Of a DNA stretch of 64,000 bases, positions 13,201-25,100 are shown piece after piece. Under the pieces are notes generated by a model, which searched no databases, was not told the DNA's origin, and was given only the letters and a program-made list of their open reading frames with translations. The stretch lies in NCBI RefSeq assembly GCF_020184175.1, contig NC_065530.1, positions 43,377,260 through 43,441,259 of the forward strand. Direction: 5' to 3'. Made by a program: the position numbers and the translations under genes. The first letter of the stretch is position 1. Every line of letters starts with the position of its first letter. The DNA comes from Aphis gossypii. Taxonomy: Eukaryota; Arthropoda; Insecta; Hemiptera; Aphididae.

Positions 13201-15797
13201 TTGGTCAGTCCCAAGTCGACGTTGCACTCGGGCCCAGAATATCCGGGGGCACACGAGCATGTGTACAGTCCCTGTCCCGTGTTGAAGCACGTGCCGCCGT
13301 TCTTGCACGGCGCGTGGTTGGTGCAGTAGTTCAAGTCCTGGTTGCAAAACATGCCACCCCATCCTTCTTTGCACAGGCACTGCCACGGTTTTTGGCAATA
13401 GCCATTCACGCAACCCGGATATATTTGACACTGGTCACATCTGGCTCCAGTCCAGCCCGCGTGACATCTGCGAAGGAGAAGAGAAAAAACACGAGTTTTT
13501 AGCAATTGTCGTTGTTTTTGATGCTGGTTGTGAAGGTACCAATCGAAGTTTAGTGGACTATAGGCGAGGGCGGTGGTGGTGGTGGCTAGATGAAGGTTCG
13601 CGATGAGAGGGGATGGGGCAGGGGAGTTCGAGAGAGACGCGGAGGAAATAACGTTTAAATATTATATATTCTCTGCGCGCTGATTGAATCAGATAAATAG
13701 CCGCAGCACGATCGATCCATAAATAAACAACAGGAACGATAGTGTATATATATGACGATGACGGTGACCGGTTATGTGGGAGAGGTGCTGGGGTTAAGGT
13801 CGTCGGATATATGGATGGCCGTGAACCAGTCGGAGACTTTTAATTACCGACTCGAAAAAAAAAGAATACTAATATATATGTGTGTATATGCACGTATAAA
13901 ATGGAAAAACGACGGCATATAAAGAAGACTTATGGACTCGTATGTTTATATTATATTATATAAAAGGTTTGCAGTAGGTATATTATATACATAGAATATT
14001 ATACTCACTGGCAGGTTCCTGGAGTCATGCACGTTCCTTTTTTCTCGTCGCAGCCAGGTGCGCAGATCGCTGTAAAAAAATAAAATAAAAAAATAAATAA
14101 AAATTTAATTCAAAATTCAAAACGCTTAAAAAAAATTTTCCACACACATTATATTCAATAATGCTCGGTGCATTACGCGTTGTGTAAAGCGGCCGTGTAT
14201 ATATGTATTACGTTTGCATCGGGAGCTTTATATTCAATTTTTTTTTTTTTTTTACCCCGAGCCGGGAGTGGCGAAACCGGAACCCGGCAGATGTTGTCCG
14301 ACTCGACGAGGGGCTCGCGCGGATGGTTTTTCGGCGTGTGTGCAGTTAAATACGCACTGCCGTTGCACAGAGAGCAGGGGGACAAGTGGTCGCCAAGCGC
14401 GTTTTGCAGCTGCCACCCCGGGGCCAATGGGTTTTTGTTGTTATGTCAGAACTCATGTATATATATACATACACTGCACACCACCCCGTATATGTGTGTG
14501 TGTGTGTATGTGCAGCGGACACTATTGTTCCCCGCTGGGAAAACGCGGGGCGGCCAACACGCGATAAATCGCGGCCGAGAGGAAAATTAAAATAATATAT
14601 ACGAGGAGGTACCTTTATAATATACTGTGATGTAAATATTAAAATGATGTATTATAACGTACGAATATGTATAAAGCGAAATAGGTAGTGATGATATGGT
14701 GATATTGCGACGACGATTGCGGGCATATATAAGCAGCCAAGAATGTTATGGCGGGGGATACCGCGCGCCCGCGTCCGAGAGACTTAATGCGATTTTCGTG
14801 ACCGGTCGGCAAGAATTTTTATACATGAATAATATAATACATATATATATATATCTGTTTGCTGATCTTGTTTCCAAACGTTATGAATGGCGACAAATTG
14901 CACGGGTTGTGAAACGTAATTACTCTCTTGTGGGATCCGCCGCCGCGCGATCGCGGGAGAGAAATACAATAATATATAATATAAATGCACATTATTATAT
15001 ATATATAAATAAATAAATAAAACGAGGAAGGAATCGGAGATGTATGGAGAGAGAGAGAGAAGGATAAAAAAAAAACAAAAACCGGTAACTGGATATATAC
15101 ACAGAAACAATGGCGTTTAATAATCGTTCGTATAAACGTTTCTGGTGGTCGACGGCGGAGGAGCGATCGGGACCGACTCGGCGGCGGGTAACCGATACCC
15201 ACCGTGTAATTACAGGCTATCTCTTCGGCTCGTCTGCGTGTGTGTGTATATGATTATTGTGTCACCGGTTATAAGAGAACTCGTGTGCGGCGGCGGCGGC
15301 GGTAGCCCCAGTGGTCGGAAACTTTCCGTTCGTCAGTCAACTGTGCGGAATAAAATTAAATATTTTCCGCTCAAAAACCACAAAAACGACGACGGTCGAA
15401 TCAATCGGCGGAACGATCCGATTATAAAGACGCGGTCGGAAACGATGATGACAATAATATATTATTATCATAGTCGTCTCCGCCGCCGCCGCCGCTACCG
15501 TCTGTCCGCGGGATCGAGAAAAAGTCGTAAAACGCGACCGAAATTCGCTCGTAAAAACTAGCCGTTCGCCTCGTCATCGCCGCTCCCCCTCTATACCACC
15601 ATCGCTGACTCCTATACCGAATATGTAATTATTGTCGTCGTAGTCGTCGTCGTCGGCCGTGATTTATTAACGTCGCACATAAATAATACATTTTTTCCTA
15701 TATATGTAATATATAATATTAATAACGTATTCCACGCGTACGCATTATAAGAAAAAAAAACTGTCGCGCGCGATGTGAGTCATGTGCTCGTACGGTA

Positions 15798-15828
<31 letters not shown>

Positions 15829-16122
15829 CGTGTGTAAAACAAAAGGAGCATAATATATAAAGAGATTGTGATCGGCGGCGGCGGCGTCGAGGTATGTATG
15901 CCGGTCGGTCGCGGCCACGGTCGCCCGTTTGAGAACCACTGAGCGCATAACAACCTGACAGGCACACACGGCGCGCGAGAGAAGCCCATAGCTATGGAAC
16001 GAACGTTACCGTGGGAACCTGGAGGACTACCGGAGCGGCGGCGTGTCCGAGAGACGGAACCACCACTGCCCGTGCACAAAAGGACTGGCAAGGCAACGAC
16101 GGCGGCAGCGGCGGCGGCGGCG

Positions 16123-16168
<46 letters not shown>

Positions 16169-19100
16169 TTAATATTACTACTACTGCCGAGACGACGACG
16201 AGAATCCGCGCGACGGAAGGTTGACCGGCGGACCGACGGCGGCGGCCCGTCGCCCGTCCGGCGATGGACGGGACGACTATACGTACAACACCACTCATCA
16301 TCATCATCATCATCATCGGATACCGATAAATTATACATAATACATATAAAACGCTATCACTATCACTACTGCACGGTACGGTTAATTTTACAATTTTCCT
16401 CCTTCTCCTCCTCCTACTTCGTAATACCATTATTATTATTATTACTATTATCGCGGTCATCGACGAGCGGGGTACAACCTATTATCTCGTTATTATTATT
16501 ATTATCATCGTCGGACACACGTATTAAAACGCATATTATTATAAATATATAAAGATTGGTGGTGCGGTGTTAGAAGGCAAAACAATGAAATCGCGTCCAC
16601 GCTGCAATCATAATGTAATACGTTTTCCCCTTTTATTATTCATTTTAATTAGTTACTCCCCGAAAAAAAAAAAATTTAATTTCGAAACGAAAAATGCGCC
16701 GCCCGTATACCTTATATACCTAATCGTCGTCGTCCTAGGAGGGTATACACGACCGACGAAAACACGCCTCCGTCTGTGCCTATAGAACCCGACGCTCGTC
16801 GTAATAACAACATTAAAATAATTTAAACGCGCGATCGCGAGCGCGCACACAAACGCCGAGTGTGTTAACGACGCGAGTTATATGAGTCTATAAGGATGGG
16901 CCGAATTGTCTAGAATTGTTTCAACTCCCGAACGTTAAATGTACGTGTTATTTGTTAATTCATCCGTTTTAATTTTCAACAAAAATGTACTATTCGAGAC
17001 CTCTAGAACCCATTCCCGTATATAGCTAATATCAAAATATATATAATACACAATAATAAATACACACCTTTGCTGCAATAGCTGCCCGTCCAACCCGGCA
17101 TGCATATCATGTCACCGTCGTCCGAGCATAGGTAATGGCCGAAGTTGTCATCTCTGGGCCGGCAGAATTTGGCGCACCCGTCGCCGTGATAGTTATCCTC
17201 GCATCGGACCCTGTGCTCGTACACGAGTCGCGAACGGACGCCGCCGGTTGACCCGACGTACTCCTGTTGTACCCATCCGTCGCTGAGTTTCAGAAACCGT
17301 TGGTCCGTGATCCGAGTGATCAAGGCAGAACCGTTGGTCGTTCCTGCAGAGAAATAAAAATAAAGCATAAATAAAACTGCATAACAATGAAAAGAAAACG
17401 AATAATAATAAATTTGCAGGACTGAGATTATGACGTAATATAATTTTTTCTACTGCGTCTTAAACCGTTGCACTGAAGTCTGAAAGTGGGAAACGTGTAC
17501 ATGTAAAACTGCTGCAGTTTTAGAGGATTCTAATACATTTATTGTGCATTTTTTTTACTGTTTAGGGAATTTTACAAGATTAATTTTCGAAGTGAACGCA
17601 ATTAATTGTAATACGAAATGTATTAGCAATGCATTATTTTATAACTTTTTTTTTATATGCATTTTTTGCGATTTTTTAGTGTATTAAAATCTCAGACCTA
17701 ATAATAATAATAATAAATAAAAATATGTACAATAAAACAATGTGTCGTGTGTAAAAAGTATTCGGTTCTCATATATATGTGCGAGCGAGCTCGTGTGTGT
17801 GTGTATGTGTACACGACGAACAGGAGGAGGCGCCGGCGGACGAACGCGGCAGACACGTCGGCAGAGGCACCGTGGGAGAATAAGACGGTCACCCACCGCC
17901 CAACAATTGGTCACACACACACACACATACACGCGCGCGCATAATACTTACACACGCACACACACCGTATGAATGCTACGTGCCTACCGTTTTCTTCGGC
18001 CGTTTCTAACGTCCGAATAAAATGGAATAATAATAATAATAATAATAAAGAGCCAATACAGCACAAACAACAAAGTGATTTCGATTCTCCAATAAGCCAC
18101 GAGGCGGCGGCTTCGGCTACGGGTATTATATATTTATATTAATAATAATGGAAATATTTCGAAAATGACGTGTTTTAGGTGTCATCACCGAGCGCAGCAT
18201 CCTCGACGACGACGTTTTATTTTCGGTACCTACATAAACGTTTCCGGGCGCCCGGAATTCCTATTATTTTCAACGATTTCCGTATATATTTCCGTGACGA
18301 GATTATTTCTGGACCCGTCGTATTTTATATCTCGCGGGGATGAGACACCCGCGGGGCCCGTGGCTTGGCTCGAGATCAAAACGGGAAAACAAAAAAAAAA
18401 AAACGAACCCGAGAAACGACGAAATAAAAGGTCTATTATAAAATACGCGCATATATCTGAAAAGGGGTGGCGGGGGAGGGAATTACGAGGAGGCGGCTTC
18501 TCGGCGGATGCTGCAACAGCAGCAGCGGGGAGAGAAAGAAAAGAATTCCCGTCGACGACGTCTGGTCCGGATTTTATTCTACGACAAAAGCGTTGAAATT
18601 TATGCGCTTCGCGATTACCCTGCCGCCGCCGTAGCGAAGAATACGACATGCATTTTTTTCTTCTTTTTTTTTTTTTTTGTCCAACAGGCACACACAAATC
18701 ACACAAAAGAACACGGGAACGCGCGCGCCTATATATATTTATACATTATACGCATACGCGAGATGAATTTTAAGAATAATTGTGTATATACGCCACCACC
18801 CTTTTCGATTTCGTCCGACGGCGTTCGCCGTTTCGCGAGCCAAACGATTTCTTCCCATGATTTAGTCGCACCAAAAAATCCGAAGAATTATTATATTATA
18901 CACACACACACACACACACACACACAACTCTATTCGAGACGAATGCAACGTACCTATATACCGGGGACGGAGCCAACGCATACACGCGCAACCTCCCCTC
19001 CCCCCACCTACAAACGTCCGGAGTTTTTATTTTTTCGTTTACCGCCGCTATATAGCAAACAAAGATAAATAAACAACACTGCAGCAGTATATATAATAAT

Positions 19101-22100
19101 ATAAAATTATGTAATAATAATAATATATTACTCAATCGTAAAAAAATTTAAACATTAACGCTTTTTTTCCAGAATAAATATTGATGCACAAACAGACACC
19201 ACCATCACCATACGGATCTTATCAAGACGCACGACGATGTCGATAAGTCACTTTGGAGAGGCGGCGTTTGAGTCACCACTAGAGTAGAACACGATATTTT
19301 TATTATTATTATTATATATATATAAACGATAAAATGTGTTTTCACATATGTGCCGTATACTATACATGACGACGACGACGACGTATATTAGTATTATTAT
19401 TATTGTGCCGGCCGTCGTTAATATAAAACAGCCGAGCCGAACCGGAAATAAGAGTAGGTAATTAAGACATTTAAATTCACAAGAGTAGTTTGTGTCAAAT
19501 CTTTGTCGTCGTCGTGCAGTGCCAGCGCGCTTACGGACTTGTCGATTTAATGTCGTGTTTTTATGAATGGAACACGGCGGTCCAAGGTCGCGAATGGCCG
19601 CGATTTTACTATAATATATACGCGTATAATATACTATACGTATAGGTATATAAATGTGCGCGCGTACGACTCGTGGGAAAACGGATACACCGAACAGGTG
19701 TTGTTTGTGACTTGTACAGAAGGGTAGGACACATATATTTCGAGGGCGTGCAGAGTGTATAGGGTTTCTGGGTATATATGCAGCACATACACCCACACAC
19801 ACACAGCACAGACGACCCTACTGACTCAGAAACATAATATTTTTTTCCGACATTTACCTACGACGCATAATAATAATAATAATATTATGTATACGATCGT
19901 ATAAGAGATCACACGCGACCGAGCGCGCACCAGATAATCGTAAAAATAAGACGTAATACGTGGGTAGGTAGTGTTATGTTCGGTACCTAAAGCAAACCGA
20001 TTCGTTATCGTTAAAAGTATAATATAATATGTACCTGAATTTCTCGCCGACGACGGTTCATGCCACGCTTCCACAATGAGTGAGAACGTACCCTGTAAAT
20101 AAACAAAAAAACAAAATTTAACGTTAAGTTTTAAAACGAAAAATTGTATATGACTTTATATTATTATATAAATAATTATTTTGGCATATTAATATGCACT
20201 AGCGCTTAAACTTTAAACCAAGTGGTAAACGTCATATTATTATAGTTATAGCGTGACGCGTGAGTATTTAACAATATTGTACCTATAGTATCATTATTAT
20301 TATCACGAAATACCATCGTGGTAGGCAGCTTCGATTATAAATCGATACCAGAGTAAATTATGCAAAAAAAAAAAAAATAAAAGTTAAAAGAAACCCAATA
20401 ACTATTTACGTTGCCTATAGGATAGCCCGTATGCAATACCTAACATTGTTTGTGCATCTAGTTTCAAGATCGTGTAAACTGTTGACGGAGTACAATCGTC
20501 GTCGGTTTGGATTGTACCGCGCACCATAGCAGACGACCATAAAAAAATAATAATAATGATGATATAACGATAGTATATAATATTATATAGTGGGCTTATT
20601 TGAAGTAGTAGTATACATATATAGTATTGAAATAACTATTGTGATTCTCCGAGGTTTGTTTCGGGACAATAAAAATAACGAAGAAAACCTATCCTTTCTC
20701 ACATATTATTATCATTATTATTATTATTATATACAGAGAGAGGTGCATTGACAAGCAGCAGTCTGCAGGTAAAGGAGATCCTAATAATAATAATTCCAAT
20801 AATGAAAAGATCGATTAATTTTTATTCGTCCGTACAACACACGCCCATCGAGCGCAGCCGCAATTATTTTAACAATCGGATACCCTCTAATTGCCAGTCG
20901 TGTGACAGGTAATCTCGAAATATTTCCGAACCAATTAAAATATCCACCTGTATTATAGTTGTAGACGATGATGACTTTCAAAGGAGGAACGGAAAAAAAA
21001 GTAGCGCCAACAGACTGACTGACACACACACACACACACACACACACCACACCAGAGAGAGAGAAAGAGAAATATAGTAAGGCACTCGAACTCGTTTTCC
21101 GTGTGTACTATATTATTATTTATTATTATTATTATGATCGAATAGAAACGAGCAGTGGCAAGTATCTGAATTCGTGCCATATGGGAGTTGAAGCGCAATA
21201 AGCCTATCGATTTTTGTCTATATAGTATATATATTATATATTATTACATTATAACAAATAATGCACCCCTTCCGGTTTCTACAACTCCCCGTGGAAATCG
21301 GTCAGCTTCCACCACCCGAACACCAAATGGACCGCAATGCCGCAGTGTATTATTTCCCCAGTGGGATGACATGCATGAGTCACATTGCTGCAGCAGCAGT
21401 TAATCCTCTCTCTCGCAAAGCTCTCGAACTTTAAGCGGATAACTATTATATACATGTCGAATTGTTTAATCGAACGAAAAATCGTGATTTTAACAAGTAG
21501 GCGTTCCATCCAAGGAGAGCTACTAATTTTCTAGCACGAAATAAAACCAGTTTTAATCAATAGTGCGTGATAAGATCTAATTAAAAAATCAAACATATAT
21601 ATAAAAATAAATAAAATAAAAAAATAATAAAACGGGAGCGATTTTAACATAACATACAATATTCGAAACTGGTATTTATGACATCGAATGTACAGAGAAA
21701 TACACGAATGGCGGCTGAGTTCCCAGTGTGTTTATCGTGTATTCTACCTATATATAATAGACGTCCGAAGAATATTACGAGAACAGGGAAAAAAAACTCC
21801 CATAATTTCTACTGTTCCTGACAGGTTTTGATTTCACACTCCCTGGGTATCTGCGCCGCACCAAATCGCACGGGCACATTATTATTATAATATTATGTAC
21901 GCGCCTCGTAAAGGGTTTTTTTCTCCCGCCCGTTGTTAGCATTTTTGAAGGTTAAGGTCTCTCCCCGGGACGTAACGGTAAAACGGTCCGCAGCCGCGCC
22001 GGGGAGGATTTATTATCTCCGATTCCGCTACCCCTAAACGCGCACATAATACGTTAAATACGTATAGGTATAGGACGGGGTGTGGCGCACAAAAGAAAGG

Positions 22101-25100
22101 CTTCTGGAAAAAACATATAACATACAAACACGCGACGGTACAATAAGATAATATATCTATTGCAGTAATCCAGCGTGATGAACCCCGACGTCGAATGCCT
22201 ACCTAGTCATATACCGGAGCAGGTCAACCCTTTTGTTGGAAAACAAGACAAGACAATCTCTGGAATATTTATGCGTGCATATCCTATAAAATAGTATGTA
22301 GTGTATGTGTGTGTGTGTCATGTGTGTGCGGGCGCTTACAATACGCACGGTATGTGTGCATACGTACATCCCATTTATCTTATCCCTCCGGAATAATATA
22401 ATATTATAGGTTTCCTGTGGCGAGACGAAGGAGGAAGCGAACGACGATAATATTATAGCACAAGACTGTCGCCGCCGCCTCCTCTTCCTCGTTCCGTATG
22501 ATATTATTATTGTGTTTGTGCGCGGAAACGTCGTGTACGTGCGTACACGTATTATACACACAAATAATACACGTAACTCAACAATACGCTGGAGCAACGA
22601 GATACAGACGCTATGAGGGGTAGGGTTAGGATTTCAATGTTCGTTGCTTTTTCTTTTTCTAATGGTAACCGACGTATGATAATCGTATTTTTGGTACAAA
22701 TTTATCTCACGTCTTGTCAAATAGTCTAATTTAGTTTTTGAAATCGTCTACATACATTTAAACTAAAAAATGCTATATCAAAAATCGGACGAAATTTTGT
22801 TGTATTATATTCCCCAGTCAACGCAAAATATTTGAATTTATCGAGTCTTGTACTTTAAATACCGTACAACTAATAAAATCGATACACCCCGACAGGCCAA
22901 TCAACTTAGATACTTAATATACGTTATTAATGCAATCACTAAATAAAAATAAACCAAATATAATATCATCAAACCAATGTATCGCCAAATTACGATGATA
23001 AATATTAAAAAGATTTATTTCAATGAAGAATACTTGTTAAATTTTAAAAACTCTGTATAACTATAATAATATGTTTATTTATACTATAGTTTTATTTATC
23101 GCATTTTACAAGTGCATACTTATTAAACATTTTAGGGCATTACTACAATTTCTACATTGTTATGAATACAATAAGTGGTATATTCTTACCGGCCATGTAA
23201 AATTGAAATGAAACGCTATTGGCGTGGCGTTGGCAGGCAGCGTTAAGCTGTTCTCGCCGAGCACGGGAGTGACGACATCACCAAACGTGCACGTGGAGTT
23301 GACGTTTATGTTGGTCTCGTAGTGTTTCAGGCATGCCCGGAACTTTGTCCGGCACGGCGTTCCGCATACGCCACCGCAGCACAGACCTGAAGCTTCTCGG
23401 CCCAATTCATTGCTGAATGATTTTATCCGCAGCTCGAACACACCATTGCAACTCACCTATATATTAACAACACAAACGTTTCATTAAATTCTATTAGCAT
23501 ACTACTTATTTATTTATTTTTCTAAACAACATACATATCGTCACGCGAAAATACGCGACTACCGTACGAAAACGAATGCGTATACGGTTATAATAATAAT
23601 AATAGGTATGTGTCACACTGTCACACACATTATATTTATGCGGTGTATATACCACAGCGGAGGAGAACTAGCTATCGTTTTTCACAATCGACGAGTGACG
23701 ACGACGACGTTAACGCCCAACGGGTAAAACGGAATACGCGCGTCCAACAATATTATAATAATAATGTCGGCATAATAATAATGCGAGAAAAACGCGTACT
23801 CGGCCCACGTCGTTATATATTATGCGCGCAACGAGCTTGGCGGCAGAGATACGACGCGCGTCGACAGGTGGTGGTGACGTTGACGAGAAGACATAAAGGT
23901 CGTCTCTGCTCAAAGGACGGCCGCGGCGGCACGGGCCAAAACAATGGGTGAAAGCGCGCTCCTAAATTGGAATGTCCTGTGCACCACGTACGCGTGTGGC
24001 CCGAGGATATCAATATAACGATGGTGACAGTGACGGTGACGAGGGTCGCCTGCTGAGAAAGACCCGCGAAGAGTAACTCAAAGGTCGCACATGTACAGTG
24101 ACAACGGTTCCGGAATTTTTTTTTATTTAGAAAAGATGATTTTTAATTTTTTTGTTCAGTAAAATAATAAACCACAATAGAACTACACATAAAGCAATAG
24201 ACCGGCACTTGGCAGCAGAGAAAGAGAGGTCCGGGATTCAACGTTTTCGAAAAAAAGACGGCTTAAATACTTAGAACCCGTCACAAATAACAATAATAAA
24301 TTATTAGCACTACGAAAGAAGCCACGAATCTCGATGGGCGTTTCGGAAGCAGAAAAGTTGCCGATCGAAATCCCCGACGGGCAACGGCCGATTGAATATT
24401 AATATCGTGTATATGATAATATTATAGTATGAAGTGGCGTTCTAAGAAAACGCGAATCGTCCGAGAACACGCGAAATTTATTTCTCCTAGTCGGCGTGAA
24501 ACTACAGCTCTACACACATAGAACACTGAGCCTTTGTCGACCTTAATACATATGTAGGTGAAAAAAATTGTCGTCGACGCGCGTGATGATAATATACCGC
24601 GGTGGCGGCGGCGCTATCTCGGCGGTTACCATACTTTTATTACGTGCCGAGTATTATATTATTATTGTCGTGTAGACTCGCACATAATATATGTATAGAT
24701 ACGTGCGTGCGTGTCCTGTACGAAGCGCATTTCTACGATATACGATCTCACATACGTACACGCCACACAATAATATGAGGCCGGTTGGAAAACGCGACGA
24801 CGGCAGTAGTAGGGTACGCATTTTTCTGGTTTTGATCGTTTTATATTATTATAGAGAGGTGTGTGTGCGCAAACGACGACGCGTAATCGTAATTTATTGG
24901 GCATAATATCGTATACGTTTTATTATTGCCATTATATTATTTTTATTATAATTATTACTATTATGTTAGAGTTGGACCAGAAAACCAGAAATTCCCGTGC
25001 TGCAGATCACGGCGCTGGGCGGTGGTATATATATAGCAACCACCTCTAAATGGGTTCGGGTAATTAACCGCATAACAAATCATACACGTTTTACGACATT

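Larger units (their letters stand above)
14070..17067 (-). other. Delta intron 4 (3.0 kb)
   Basis: Phase 1 intron. It is the most microsatellite-rich intron, with triplet arrays at 15803-15828 (ATT), 16100-16122 (GGC-like), 16123-16167 (ACT) and 16295-16320 (CAT/ATC). Long reading frames across it are artefacts of these repeats. Confidence 0.8.

Noticed and set aside
15780..16552. Frames of 169-226 residues on both strands with long Leu, Val or Thr runs
   Set aside because: They are translations of trinucleotide microsatellites inside Delta intron 4.
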